Assembly: GCA_903813345.2 (NCBI GenBank)
Contig: CAIIXF020000009.1
Span: forward strand, 122,001-186,000
Direction of reading: 5' to 3'
Length of the DNA: 64,000 nucleotides
Source of the DNA: Owenia fusiformis
Lineage: Eukaryota; Annelida; Polychaeta; Sabellida; Oweniidae
Shown: positions 44,130 through 57,125 of the stretch, in pieces
Position numbering within the stretch: position 1 is the first letter of the stretch
Layout: each line of letters opens with the position of its first letter
The notes under the pieces: model-generated
Told to the model about the DNA's origin: nothing
The model's input: only the letters and a program-made list of their open reading frames with translations
The model's database searches: none
Program-made: the position numbers and the translations under genes

Positions 44130-44684
44130 ATATATATATCATATAATGTAAATGCCAACAGAAAGAACAAGTGAAACTATTTAGCGAATACAAATTGTAT
44201 AGATCATTATATTCGGCGAAATGAATCGCATTCGATAGATTGGGTAAAAGTTTGGTGAATTGTTTGTTGTATTTGGTATTTATGGAATATTAAATGTACC
44301 GAATAAAGAAGTAATTTAAACACCATAGCTATGGATTAGGTCACAAAAAGAAGGTGCTAATCCGTAATACAAATGCATTCCTTTATTATTCTAATAATAT
44401 AACCTGCATGTACAAGTTTTCTCAAGCAATTTGATTGATTCACTAACTGAACTGGAATAGTAGGGGTGGGTCGGGCGGCCTTCGGGTCGGGCGCCGAGGG
44501 GAATGACCTCATGGGCCAACCCACAGGCACAAGGTTCTCAGGTTCGGGCTAAACCAGGCCACTTAGTTCCCAAGGAATTTTATTTGTTTCGTTTCCTGTG
44601 TGAAGGGTATTTGGTTTTGATCCTAACAACTGTTGATCCTAACATTTGTTTTCTGTCTGTTTAAGGTGGCTTTCACATATGCCG
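44130..44684. other. Intergenic, no gene seen
   Basis: Contains a short GC-rich island near 44465-44560 with a GGTTCGGGCT B-box-like string but no tRNA fold. Confidence 0.45.
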
Positions 44685-44821
44685 CCGGTGTAAAAGGGTA
44701 GGTGCTCCTATCAAATTTTGGTCCTACTCTCTATTGATTTATATGGTGACCTAATTACAATTATTTTCCTTATTATTTATACACAGTCAGGGCCAAGGGA
44801 CCATAATTTCTTTCACACCGG
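44685..44821 (+). repeat. Dispersed repeat, copy B (MITE-like)
   Basis: It begins CCGGTGTAAAAGGGTAGG and ends TTTCACACCGG, so the termini are inverted repeats of ~10 bp. Interior matches copy A at 39968. No target duplication is obvious. Confidence 0.7.
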
Positions 44822-45756
44822 TACTCGAGCATTTTCAGAAAATGCTCAGATTTTAATTTTCTATAATTTGAGACGGACTGAAGTTTACATTCGGTGTTTC
44901 GCAGTGAACTAGTCTACAAATTCATAATCATATAATTGGTATTTGATAGGTAGTGAACATTATTTTCTTTAGTTTATTCACAATTTCCAAGTCAGCCGCC
45001 CTAGCCTAGCAATGCATCTGCTTGGGATTGTGTAGTATCCCAAAGTAAAAAAAACAGATCATATTAGGGCCGTTTAATCTTTCTAAAAACTAATTAGACT
45101 TGAGACTTAAATCAGATAATGATTTTGCAATAGCACTCTATCAATGTCATATCATATGATATATGATCCTGTTTTGACGATGTGAACCAAACCTAAAATC
45201 GTCGGGGCACGGTTTTGTTGATAACCTTTCACCAACTTAGTTGCCATAAATAGACAGTTGAAGGATTTTCTGAGCCTTTTTTGTGTTCAAATATTTATTA
45301 TCATTGAGGGTACTTGATTTCTGCTAGAAATTCAACAAGATTTATATTTTCGTAAGACTGTTCTCTCCAATTATTTACCTCTAACCACAGGTCGTGTAGA
45401 CCTTCTTGATTTATAGCAAAAAAATGACTTTTGTACGCTGATAGCGATGCACCTTTAGAATAAAGCTGATACCTTACAAACCTATCAATTCAAAAAATCA
45501 TAGAGATTTGATCAGATTTCACTATATCATGCGCCTATTCATTAAGCGCTTTAAGTAAACTGTTTCATGAAAAATAAATCTTGCAGATTCGTTGAATTTT
45601 GTAGCAGAATTCACATAATCCCCCTCCACTCATTTTATCTGATTTACAGTCGTGTCACCAATGCTTCTCAAGCACCCTTGAGAATAATAAATATTTGAAT
45701 ATAAAAAGAAAATTCTAAAATACATCACAAAATACAAGGGGCTAGACGATGGTGTC
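44822..45756. other. Intergenic upstream of the RING exon
   Basis: No gene recognised. This should contain the promoter and 5' UTR of the RING-finger gene; no TATA box stands out. Confidence 0.45.
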
Positions 45757-45993
45757 ATGGAAGACAGAGAAGGCATCGTTTTTCAACGGACAACGTCGGT
45801 AACCGAAAGGTTAAAATGTCACTCGTGTGAAAGCACTGTGAAGTTACCAACTTCACTGCCTTGTCTGCATGTGTTTTGCACAAAATGCTTACATTCTCAA
45901 ATAGAGAAATGCAATCTTAAAGCGGGTGTTTTAAAATGCCCTATATGCGGTGAAGGATGCGAAGTGAAGGAAGACCAATGGCGGCATCTTAAG
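45757..45993 (+). CDS. First coding exon of a RING-finger (TRIM-like) protein
   Basis: 79 codons ending at AAG|GTGAGT, a good donor in phase 0. A C3HC4 RING spans Cys21-Cys24, Cys36-His38, Cys41-Cys44 and Cys61-Cys64, with the LPCLHVFC core typical of TRIM E3 ubiquitin ligases. B-box and coiled-coil exons were not found downstream. They may lie beyond the LINE insertion or outside the window, or the copy may be an orphan exon. Zinc-ligating residues are all present. Confidence 0.78.
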
Positions 45994-46479
45994 GTGAGTA
46001 TAAATGAAGTTTTGTCGTTTTAATGCTTTCACAAATACTCTAAGGGTCAAGATTGCAGTAAAAATCCCATTGACGACCATTATAACGTTTCATTTCATAA
46101 TATATTCATGGGCACAGATCTAGCTCAGCGAAACAGTGCCCAGTGTTCATTGGAGTCTTGTCTAGCTTGCCGTTACAAAATAAGCATACGGTGACCACAC
46201 CGTTTTTGAGATAACTGAATCTGGAGAGAGCTACCACCGTAAAGCTACCTGTTTCAGAAAATTATTCTGCTCTACATAGTCTCAAAAATCACTCCGCCAT
46301 CTATAAAAATTCTGTTTCTAACCAAACTTGTAAATGTTTCCTGATAGATTAGTACTTACCCTATCGAAAATAAACCTTGATTCATTTATCAAACACTAGA
46401 TGGCGCTGCGACGGGACAGAAAAGGAGAAAAGCTTTTTTATACAGAAAACCAAATAACCAACGGTAACCGCTAGTATCC

Positions 46480-46965
46480 CTACTCCGGACTATATTCTAA
46501 GTCAAAAACTGAGGTTTAGTAGCGGTAACATCACATATAGCCGTCCGGGCTCACATTTCGCAACAGTGTAAAAAATTTGGAGCAGTCGGCGGCGCACGGC
46601 ATCGATACAAACGTAAATGAACTGGTGACCATTCGCACTTGGAGTTTTGAGCATGCTCAAACTTTTGCCGACGTTTGGCTGCGAACGGTGATAGTCAGTA
46701 TGTGGATGGTATGAGGACGGAATGGTCGTTTAAGGCCTGTTTGCAGGGAAGTGAAGGGACGGCGGTGGACGCCGACTCTATCAGCAACGGGTTGAAAACA
46801 TGCATATACCACTTTGATACCGCTCGTGTAACGGGCTTTAGCCGGGCGCTCGAAATGCATTACATCGAACGGGTTTGCACGGTTCTTGCCGCAGAACGCC
46901 TTGATTACAGTCCATTGCGTGCTGACGGTATCATAACGTCTTTGTAACAGCGCTTTGTCATCATA
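46480..46965. other. GC-rich segment with overlapping ORFs on both strands, unassigned
   Basis: Base composition differs sharply from the AT-rich surroundings. ORFs 46675-46947 (plus) and 46657-46860 (minus) overlap and neither shows a domain. High CpG content suggests a CpG-rich promoter, an exon of an unseen gene, or a mobile-element piece. Confidence 0.3.
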
Positions 46966-47576
46966 TTACCGTGGTCTGAAAGCATTCATGACAGGGTTTG
47001 GGGTAAAGGCGTTGGGACTGGATGAAAAGAGCGTTGGGTTAACTTTTTACATGAATTTTGGACTGAATAGTATGTACAATTACAAAATTATAATGGTTTA
47101 CTTAGTGCCAAATGGAAATATGTATATGTAGGTTTTCAAGCTAACGTGTATTTCAGTTTGAAATAAAGAGATTTCGCAACTCACTTATAGCATGTTTATC
47201 ATTCCCGTATAACGTATAACTTATGAAGCCTTTGATTATGTCATCATTAGAGAAGTTAAGCAACACTACTTTCTACAACGTAAACCGCAAACGGGAAGGC
47301 ACACGCAGGCCTCCTTTAGGTTGTGACGTCATATTGTATACAAATATTGAATTCTGTGGAGTTGAATATCTGTATTTATTATATACCCAATATGTAACAC
47401 TCATCCTGATTGGTCAATACATAGTCACGTGTCATAAAATAGAATAACTATTTCCCGCCGAAAGTTATATTCCCTCAAATGTGAGAAGCGGAAATATACA
47501 TTTTCAAGCTTTTATTGTGTTTCAAACCAAACACTTGGTTTCCTCACAAAATCAATTACAAGACATTTACATATAA

Positions 47577-49733
47577 TTATACAGTTTCTTCATCAGACAT
47601 ATTATCAAATGTGTCAATAAAACTTAGTTTATTAAAAAATTCAAATCTACATTTTTTATAGCCATCACACACAAGAAGAAAATGTTTTTCATCCTCTACT
47701 TCCCCCTTATTGCAAATCTGACAAATTCTTTCATTTATTTCAAGTCGATGCTGTTTAGTGCCATCTTTTTTCTTTTTCTCGTGTCTCCCTGTTTCAATTC
47801 TTAAATTATGGTTTGCTAATCTAAACCTGGCCATTTTAAAGATTAACATTTTGTTCACGCTTAATGTTAAATATCTTTCCAGATTGTAATCAATTTTTAT
47901 ATAATTTCCAAGTTTTCTATTTTCCCTTATGGCTCTATCATTAAGTTCTATATATTTTCTTTGCATTTCAAGTTTAATTGCTTTTAGTAATCGTTTTATT
48001 CCAAACGTACTCCCATTTTCAAAGACATGTTTAAAATGAAAGTACTTTAATATGCATTCCACATGTTTGACATATATGTTATTTTTATCCCGAAATGATA
48101 TATTTATTAAGCTATCCGCGTTTGTTTGATGCACACATTTCAACCAATATTTTATGGAATATATAAGTGAGTCTATAGCTAATGGAAATCTTCCTAAATC
48201 TTTTTTGACGGCATAACTTGAAGTATATTTGTTAACCCCTAAAAGGAATTTGCAAAATTTATTGTGTATTTTTTCAGGAAGAAAGTCTTCATAAGAACTC
48301 TCTAGTTTAAGGTCCCCTTGACTTATCCTTCTGTCAACTTTCAAGTGAAGCATTGACCAAAATTCACTTCCGTATAATAATATAGGCTTAACACACATGT
48401 CAAAGATTTTTGTGTGCAATTCTACATTGATAGTTGAAAACTTAAAATTTTGTCTCATCATAAAAATAACTTTCAACGCCTTCTTGCTTAATTCTGATAT
48501 GCCATGTTTCAAACTCCCAGAGCTTTTTAAAACAAATCCTAAATATTTATATTCATTTACTTTTTCTATATTTATACTTCCAAATTTAAAATGACTGTGT
48601 TTTATTATTTTTCCTGATTTATTAAAAATCACAACTTTCGTTTTTTCAATATTAATGTTTAATTTCCATTTTGAACAATATGTTTTTAGTTTATCAAGAC
48701 AGTATTGTAGTCCCTCATTTGTTTCTGATATCAAGACCAGATCATCCGCATATAAGAGTACATTTATTAACGTTTCATCATTACTACCGATTTTGACAGG
48801 CTTACATTGGTCATCAAAAATATCTATTATGTCATTTATATATAAGTTGAAACATAAAGGACTGATTAAGCAGCCTTGTTTTAATCCTAATTTAGAGTGT
48901 ATTGGACTTGTTAACCCGTTTTTAAGTTTTACTCTGTATATGACACTTGAGTACATGTTATCGATTATATCATATATTTTGCCTCCCATGCCTAGATTTT
49001 TTAATTTCTGCAATAAAAGTGGCCTGGGTATGCTATCATAGGCTTTTCTGAAATCTACAAAGCATGTATATAAATATTTCCCTACCGTCACGTATTTATC
49101 AATTAGCTGTTTCAATATCAATAAGTGATCTGCAGTTCGGCAATTCTTTTTAAACCCGATTTGTTCTCTATGAATTATATTTTGCGACTCTATGAATTCT
49201 TCCATTCTTTTATTCAAAATATCCGCAAACAATTTACTCATTGCACTTGATAACGCAATCCCACGATAATTATTTGGTAATAAATAATCTCCACTTTTAA
49301 ATAAAGGTTTAATTAGACTCTCTCTCCATTGAGTAGGGTAAATGTTATTGTCAAGGATATTATTAAAAAGATTTCTTATCACCTGTATCAACATGTCTGG
49401 ACTATTTTTTAACATTTCATTTCTAATTGAATCTAAACCAACGGCTTTATTGCTCTTCAACTTATTTATACTTTTTTTAAGTTCTTTCATTGATATTCCA
49501 CGATTAAAGTGTTCTATGTCAATAAAAGTATAATTATTATCCTTTTTGCTATCATATTTACCAACTTGTTCCATATTCTCTTTCATTAAATCTTTGAAAT
49601 ATCGAACCCATTTATCGGGAGCTATTTGATTACATTTATCATCCTTAACATCATGTTTACCATCTTTGAATTCCTCTATGGTTTTCCAAAATGCTTCCGG
49701 GTCATTTTTTTCTAGTTTCATTACATTATACAT
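47577..49733 (-). CDS. Non-LTR retrotransposon ORF2, 5'-truncated (718 aa)
   Basis: Intact frame with reverse-transcriptase landmarks: NNYRGIALSSAMSKLF, the FVDFRKAYDS motif A, GLKQGCLISPLCFNLYINDI as motif B and LLYADDLVL as motif C. A C-terminal C-x2-C..EDEKHFLLVC zinc-binding motif follows. The apurinic endonuclease domain expected upstream is absent and the visible start is near the 5' truncation point. The frame has no stop or shift, so the insertion is young, but the element cannot move by itself. It lies downstream of the RING exon, on the opposite strand. Confidence 0.88.
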   Translation of the reverse strand: MYNVMKLEKNDPEAFWKTIEEFKDGKHDVKDDKCNQIAPDKWVRYFKDLMKENMEQVGKYDSKKDNNYTFIDIEHFNRGISMKELKKSINKLKSNKAVGLDSIRNEMLKNSPDMLIQVIRNLFNNILDNNIYPTQWRESLIKPLFKSGDYLLPNNYRGIALSSAMSKLFADILNKRMEEFIESQNIIHREQIGFKKNCRTADHLLILKQLIDKYVTVGKYLYTCFVDFRKAYDSIPRPLLLQKLKNLGMGGKIYDIIDNMYSSVIYRVKLKNGLTSPIHSKLGLKQGCLISPLCFNLYINDIIDIFDDQCKPVKIGSNDETLINVLLYADDLVLISETNEGLQYCLDKLKTYCSKWKLNINIEKTKVVIFNKSGKIIKHSHFKFGSINIEKVNEYKYLGFVLKSSGSLKHGISELSKKALKVIFMMRQNFKFSTINVELHTKIFDMCVKPILLYGSEFWSMLHLKVDRRISQGDLKLESSYEDFLPEKIHNKFCKFLLGVNKYTSSYAVKKDLGRFPLAIDSLIYSIKYWLKCVHQTNADSLINISFRDKNNIYVKHVECILKYFHFKHVFENGSTFGIKRLLKAIKLEMQRKYIELNDRAIRENRKLGNYIKIDYNLERYLTLSVNKMLIFKMARFRLANHNLRIETGRHEKKKKDGTKQHRLEINERICQICNKGEVEDEKHFLLVCDGYKKCRFEFFNKLSFIDTFDNMSDEETV

Positions 49734-49739
49734 TACATA

Positions 49740-50540
49740 TACATTTGAACTATGGCCGCTGACGTCACGATTGCAACTTTACTCACCCCAGGAAACGTCT
49801 GTGCATCGTCAATGTGCACACGAAAAACAGAAAAATGGAGAAAACACGCAGAGATAACTCTGTTCACCATGACAGCCGTGTGTGAACGATACAATATTGG
49901 CAAGATGGATAAAGTTCTCTAAGATCAATATGTCTGTAATTTTAAATGTTATGATAATTTATTTCCCGTGTTAAACGCGATTGAATTTTCCAAGTGAAAG
50001 TCTCAGAAATCCAGAAATCCCTGACGAAAAAATTCTGTTCAGCATATCATGACGTCACGGGTTTTAATGCTAAGTATTAATGCTAACAAAAATATGGAGT
50101 CACTATTTGTATAATATTTCTGAAGGTGTATTCACCGCAGCCCGAAGGGCGAGGTGAATACATCCCCAAGAAATATATGCAGATATTAAACGATCAAAGA
50201 ATTCAATATTTGTTTTTAAAGGCCCACTATACTTAATTTAGAAAAAAAGAAAACAATAACCATTAAAACATGTTACTCACACACTCGCTCAAATATGAAA
50301 CAAAAATTTCATTTGCTTTAATATTGAACCAAGAAAAAAGAGTTTGAAGTTCAGAGATCATTAGTAGTGCATGCACATGCTAAACAAAGTGATTGTTTTA
50401 AATTACTTTTGATTTGAAAGATGGCGTCACTTCCATAGAAAATGAATGTATCATGTAATACAAGCAACTTCGCCATCTTTAATGACATTGATAAAAACTT
50501 GATATATAAAGCTTGACAGATCGAAAATATCTTTTAATTA
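49740..50540. other. Intergenic, no gene seen
   Basis: A short GTGTATTCACC..GGTGAATACAT hairpin lies at about 50129-50162. Otherwise nothing supported. Confidence 0.45.
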
Positions 50541-51378
50541 TCCCACCGAACGAAGTTCGAGGGGGATATAGAGAAGCCCTCCGTCCGTCCGTCCGTTTGT
50601 CCGTCCGTCCGTCCGTGTGTCCGGGCGATAACTCCAATACCAGTTGACGGATTTGGTTCAAATTTTATAAGCTTATGCCTTATGAGTGTAGGACCTCTGC
50701 TCGAAAAGGAACTTTCAATATGGCCGCTCAATTCAAAATGGCCGCCATTTTTCGTAAAAAATGTAATCGTTGATAACTCAAATACAAGTTGACGGATTTG
50801 GCTCAGATTTTTTATGCTGATGCCTAGGGACAAAGGAGTTTTGCACAAAAAGATAATTTCAAGATAGCCGCTTAATTTTAAAATGGCGGCCATTTTTCGT
50901 AAAAATATGTAATCTTTGATAACTCAAATACCAGTGAATGGATTTGGTTAAAATTTTATATGATGATGCTTAGGGACACAGTAGCTATGTTCGACAAAAA
51001 AATTTCAAGATGGCCGCTTAATTTCAAAATGGCGGCAATTTTTCGTAAAAAACGTAATCTTTGATAACTCAAATACCAGTGAACAGATTTGGTTGAAATT
51101 TTATATGATTATGCCTAGGGACACAGTAGCTCTGTTCAAGAAATAATTTTCAAGATTGCAGCTGAATTTCAAGATGGCGGCCGATTTTCGTAAAAAACGT
51201 AATCTTTGATAACTCATATACCAGTGAACGGATTTGGTTCAAATTTTATATGATGATGCCTAGTTCACAATGGTATAAACTAACTTTGTGCCAAATTTTA
51301 TGCTTCTATCTCAAAGTGCACAAACATTTCAACATTTACACTAGCTATAATAAGCATAATATGTTTTGTTCGGTGGGA
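50541..51378. repeat. TIR-bounded repeat with (TCCG)n and ~120-bp tandem units
   Basis: Ends TCCCACCGAAC and GTTCGGTGGGA. Inside the left end is a (TCCG)n tract (about 50580-50625). Then come about five direct units of ~115-130 bp built on GATAACTCAAATACCAGTGAA..GGATTTGG and AAAATGGCGGCC, starting near 50625, 50770, 50910, 51060 and 51190. No transposase. Repeats of this look are common in marine invertebrate genomes. Confidence 0.75.
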
Positions 51379-54300
51379 TTTGCTACTCTGTGGAGTTGCT
51401 GTTTTTCTAGTTAATTATTGTAAGCTTTTGTGTGGTCCGTTTGAGCTGTCGTTGGTGTCAAATGAAAGATAAGGTTCTTACCTATACATTGGACATTCTA
51501 TAAAATTCAAATAAAAGTATTTATTTTGCCCAAAAACATTGAAAATATGCAAAGTGGGCCTTAAAGTAGCACACAGTATTAATGTTAGAAGTATACAATA
51601 TTATTATGATATGCACTAGACAAACAGGTGGGAATTAACACATAATAATCAGCGATTAATTTTTTAGAATAATCATTAATAACCAGACACAGTCTGATCC
51701 TGACCTAATTATAACTTTTAAAGGCTAGATACAATGGCAACAGGCATGGCCTGGCGATAATCACTTTTTTCTTTACTGAATAACCGACCAACTGATTATC
51801 GTGATTGATTAAACTTCAAAGGGCTAATTACAAATGACACTGCTGGAATACAATCTCTTGTCTAAATAAAATGATCAACCTGTCTGTGATAAGAAGTATA
51901 AAGGAATTTAAAATGTATCTAATATATTATACAATTAGACAGACTGGCTATTTTAATCCGTTATGAAAAGCCATTTGTCTTTTCCACAACAGGATGTTTC
52001 TACGGAAGTTAATTTGTTTATCTTAGTGTTTAGAGGCATTGTCCCTTGACGCTTTTATGAAATAAATGAACTTTGTGATGGGCTACAATTGTATATTCTT
52101 ACATTACATTATTTTCATTTTAGGTCTCTCTTATTACATGTAGTTGCATTGCAGAGAAGTCTAATGTTATTCTCTCCGTGTGCCGAAAGTACTTATACCC
52201 GTAGCCAAGGGGTGGGGTGGTTCAAGGAGTGCGAGTGAACAGAATTCGAATTGAATACAAAATAAATACGTAACATATAAATATATAAGTACATAATGTC
52301 TAGCCAAGTCTTCTTACATTTTCTGAACTTCAAATGCACCTTTTGACATGTGGTAACAAAATACAAAATAAATACATATGTTTCTCCAACTTGTTTTTAT
52401 ATTAATTTGGCAATAAAACATGCATAAAGAGATAACAAATTGTGCACTGTGCACAACCCGAATTCCCTCCCCGATCGGGTCGCGTTTACTGTGTATGTAA
52501 TAATGTACAAAAGTAATGTAATAAAGACAATAATGCCCCCCCCCCTATTGCAACATTTTTCCAATTAATAGTATTAGCTCGGAGCATCAACACACGTTTG
52601 ATTGAAATAATTCAAATCAAAGTTCAAAATGAATAAAGATAATGAAAGTTCTGTTTGACATTCGAGAACAAGAATTTGTCCAGTCAAAAATAGATTTCTA
52701 ATATTTGATCTTGATCCGATGTATTTATTGATCCTTGTTTTTAAAACTACAGATGGTTCACTCAATTCTGAAGTAAACAAAAAATAATCCTATACACGAT
52801 TACTTGGTTCCCATGATACTGCCTATAAGCTATAATACTCATTTATCAAAACAAATATTAATTAATACGTCCGTCTGATTACATTTTGTTCCCTTGCTCA
52901 AACTAAGCAAACCCCGATTACAGTTCTTAATTCTTCACTTGAAACGATTTAGCCAACATGATACAATATTAAATTTGATTAATTATACACGTATAAAGCC
53001 TAGTGTTACCAAAACCCATAAATGCTCACAATATAAATATACTTTATTGTTATAACACAATAACAGATATCAGGGGCGTAGCCTACTTTCAGTCAGGGGG
53101 AGTGTGATTGCCAAAAATATTTCGGTTTTCAGTCGGGGGGGGGGTGATTGTGACATAAACAAGGGGGTGCGATTATGACATAAACAAGCCAAAAATGATT
53201 TTTATATTGAATTTTACAAACACTGGATGCAAGTTCCTTCCAAAGTGAGCTAGAAGCTTCAAATAAAAAGCATTTAAAAGCTCTTTGAGTCCTCTTTCTC
53301 AGGGTTTTTAATCTTTATTGGTTTTCACAACCCCCCCCCCCCTCCTCCTTGGCTACGCCTATGGATATTTAGAAAGTTTCAAATCAATAACTCGGCAACC
53401 AACCACGCAAGTAACCAACCAAGCAACCAAGCAAACGACCATCCAAGCAAGCAGGAAACTAAGCAAGTAAAAAAGCAAACCATGCAACTTACAAATAAAG
53501 CAAGCAAACAACCGACAAACCAACCAAGCAAGTAGCTAATTAAACTCTAATGCAAGAAACCAAGGAAGCAGCAAAGCAACAAAGAAAGAATGTTAACAAG
53601 TAAACGGCCAATCAAGCAATCAATCGTGCTAATAAACAAGCAAACAAACAATCTACCATCCAAGCAACTAATTAACATAATTCAATAAGATTAAAATTTA
53701 ACCTTGCGCACATTTGCTCTACGGTAATAATGAGTAATATAGAACTATCATATTGATTGCATTTATTAAACACAGAAATGAAACACATTGGAGCATACAT
53801 ATGTACATGTAGTTAAATGATTGGGTATGGGAGGGGGTAGTGAACACACGGGATACTGAATTCTTCCTCTTAAACTTAATTTTCAGTGCTTGAATGAAGG
53901 CTTCCCTTTAACAGATTTAGGGAGTTTCACTACTAGTTTCATTGAGATTGAAGTTTTTCAATTGCCTTTGTTATAACATCTTATTTCAATACACTGGATA
54001 TTATGTAAAAGTATTGATGTGTATTTCTTATTCCCGACAATCGAATTTCAACATTTTAATTATAGTTTTACAGTGGTATCACAACGTTATTATCGAATCC
54101 TGGTAATTGAAGTTGGACAGCTAAATAAAATCTAACATTAAATGAAATTCTAAAAATGTGTTTCTTTTATTTTTTGTTTGGTTGATAATGAATTAAAAAA
54201 AAGATATTTGAATGAAAAATTCAATTTCGAAAAAACTCATATTCTTTAGCTGGACAAAAGCTATAGTTTGTTTATTCAACGGATAATAATTGGAAGCGCT

Positions 54301-54695
54301 AGACGCATAAAGTGCAGACGGTTCTTAATTGCTCATGAAAACAAAGCGATAATCAGTTGGGGGAATAATCACTTGACATAATAATCAGTTGGAATTTTTG
54401 CCATTGGCTACACATTAATAAGAATTGATTATCGTAATAACCAGTGAAAACACTGGTTATTTTTGATTAATAAGTCTCGATAATCAGCGATAACCAGCAA
54501 TAATAGTCTCGATAATAGGTTTTAACCAGATAATAATCATTTATTCACTGATTATTTGTGATTAAAATTGTTTATATTTGGTCACTTCGCCCAGTGATGA
54601 CGTTTAGTTACAACGTATTTCCAAACGTTTGCCAATATTCTATTAAAAATCACGATCTCTGTCACACCATAATATTTAAAAATTAGATTCGGATC
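51379..54695. other. Long intergenic stretch, no gene seen; AAGCAACC-type low complexity
   Basis: No supported gene in 3.3 kb. 53390-53660 is degenerate CAAGCAACC low-complexity DNA. G and C runs near 53136 and 53330 are assembly-sensitive. A cluster of GATAATCA / TGATTATC words near 54280-54560 can pair locally but shows no boundary. Confidence 0.5.
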
Positions 54696-54704
54696 GTCCA
54701 TGTT

Positions 54705-55148
54705 CACGCGATACAAACTCTCCGGGGCGTATCGAAACCAAAACGCCCCGCAAAACCGTTAATTTGAATTTCAAACCTACCCTGTCTTTGGAAAATCAAT
54801 GATTGTGAGTCTCACACTTCACCATTTTTCTTCAAACTTGTCCCATTAAAACCTTTACAGAAATATCTTTCAGTTGAGACATTGTTTTCGTGTTCAGAGT
54901 CCGTCGTTTTAGCGGCGTTTTGGTCCCCAGATGTGAGAAGATGCAAATTTTCAGAGATTTCAACCAAAAGCCTCGATATCTCGCCAGTTCTTCTATCACT
55001 CTCCTCCATATTCTGCGGCAAGGACACCCATTACAACGGTCCATAACTGCATCAACATATTTATTACGTTAAACGCAGCAATTTTGAAAAGTCCTACGCA
55101 ACTGTTTGAAATTGACCAAAACGCCCCGTTGTCTTCCAAAACGCCCCG
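54705..55148 (+). repeat. Left TIR of the 4390-bp element
   Basis: 444 bp, mirrored with few differences at 58652-59094. It contains short ORFs on the minus strand that recur in the other copy only because the DNA is duplicated. Confidence 0.88.
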
Positions 55149-55411
55149 TTGGATATTAACACCTTATCTAGATATTGAAATATGGTAGGTTCTAAGCTGC
55201 TGGTAATTTTTTTACTAACTAGTATTTTGGAAAGATTCAGTCATTTTCCACTTCATAAAAAATGTTCCGAGGCCCAATCATTAAAAACGTGAAGAGAGAA
55301 ATTCATTCTGCATGGTACTTGTATCTTGCATTTGGTTAAAATGGCTCTATCTTGTTTAAGCCACGAAAAAATGTATCAATACTATACTATACTATATAAC
55401 CCATGAATATA

Positions 55412-56390
55412 TAGGGTGTCTCAAAAAATGTACCCAAAAGTATATCAACACCATAGACAAACCAATCAATATTTTCAGACATTTTTTGCATGGTCTTGTA
55501 GATAAAAGATGAAAGTTTTTTCCCCTATACACAGTTTTTAATTCAGTTTTGCCTTTTTGATACTTTAACCCATTACCTCTTACACCACATATTCAATGTA
55601 ACCTCATATTTCGATGACAGTCTGCATCCTTACTACTACATTGTTCATCACATTTGATATATCTGGGGGAATGTTTTGATTTATGTTTGGATGCTGGTTT
55701 TAAGTTGTTCTAGGTCTCTTAGCTTGGGTTTAGCATAAAAATGGTCCTTCAAATAGCCTCAGAGCCTCAAAGTATGGGCCGTCAAATATGGTGAATAGGG
55801 AGGCCCTCACAATGTCTTATAGCCTCCTTATATAGAGAGGTCAGAGGTTCAAGAAACTGCATTGCTTGGGATTCTAGTGTAGCTTTTGTTTGTGTATCAA
55901 TTTGAGACCACTGTGTTTTCATTTGGATATGATTTGGTCTCCAGGCTTGCCTGCCTAACTCTAGAAGGAAACTCCTGAATCATTTGCCGATAATTGACTT
56001 GATTATCTGTGTTTGTTCTGTCATCGTCATCCTCAAACATCTTTCTCTGTGGCTATTTGAAGGAGTGTTTTAATGCTCATTCCAAGCAAAAAGACCTAGG
56101 ACAACTTAAGGGCAACATCCAAAACATTCCACCGGAATTATTATCAAATGTGATGAACAATGTAGCAGTAAGGATACAGGCTGTCATCGAAATATGAGGT
56201 TACATCGATTATGTGGTATAAAAGATAAAGGGTTAAAGAATCAAAAAGACAAGACTGAAATAAAAAATGGTGTATTGGGGAGAAAACTTTCATGTTTTGG
56301 CTACATGACCATGCAAAAAATGTCTGAAAATATTGATTGGTTTATCTGTGCTCTTGATATACTTTTGGGTACATTTTTTGAGACACCCTG
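55412..56390. mobile_element. 979-bp fold-back made of two mariner-type 3' ends, TA target
   Basis: Ends TAGGGTGTCTC (left, one substitution) and GAGACACCCTG, flanked by TA at 55410-55411 and 56391-56392. Arms of ~390-430 bp are inverted copies of one another. Each reads outward as the decayed end of a mariner-type transposase: the right arm keeps FLCGYLKECF..LGQLKGNIQNIPPELLS-like residues from about 56039, the left arm a matching but more broken version on the minus strand. It is thus an inverted duplication of a transposon 3' end that moved as a unit. Confidence 0.8.
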
Positions 56391-57125
56391 TATATATGTA
56401 TATTGAGAAGTTGCATAAAAAACAAATACCACATCGCCCAATATACTTATAACAGATACTATTTTCTACGTACGTAGTAGCAATCTGGTGTTGAAAATTT
56501 TAAGTACTCAGTGGCATTTAGACCATTCCTCGTGTTCACATCACTATGTAAATGTAAGGCATCCAACTAATGTATTGCTTTGAATAAGCTTACCCCCAAT
56601 CCCTACCTCGGATTTTTAGTCAGAGTGCCCCCTTTTTCATTAGCTCCATTATAATGACTTGCATAAAGTAGACTATTTCAACTTTAATTTAAATTACAAT
56701 AGAAAGACTACAAAGCAATTTCCAGCCGATCCGAACACATTATCTAATCAATAACGCATTCTTTGTATGGTAATCAAGCTTACAATTGGATTTACGGATT
56801 GAAATTGATGCTTTGTCCACTTGATCCTTGCGAAGTTTCACTGAAAATATGTTCTTTTAGCGATCTGAGCCTTTTTTAAAAGTGAAAAAGTAGAAAATAT
56901 TTTGCAATGCGTGATTTGCACGCCCAATGATTTAAGCCCAATTCTCAATGCATTGGGGAACGATCATATCCTTCAGGCGTTGTTTCTTAAAATTAACACT
57001 CACACATCTCGTGCAAAATTTGAAAAGCAACACCTTCGAATTCAAGGTAGGAATGCTCATTCCACATTCCACACTGGGGGAGGGGAAGCAGAAGTGATTG
57101 ATCAGTAGCGTTAGCGGATAATTTC

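Noticed and set aside
44515-44560. GGTTCGGGCT string as a tRNA B box
   Set aside because: No T-arm pairing or cloverleaf around it.
46675-46947. 90-aa ORF as a gene
   Set aside because: An equally open frame exists on the opposite strand, so openness reflects GC-rich composition.
50560-50640. Repetitive Pro-Ser-Val-Arg-type frame across the (TCCG)n tract
   Set aside because: A by-product of the simple repeat inside a dispersed element.
54812-55027. TIR ORF repeated at 58769-58972 as a conserved gene
   Set aside because: Conservation is explained by TIR duplication; other frames are equally open.
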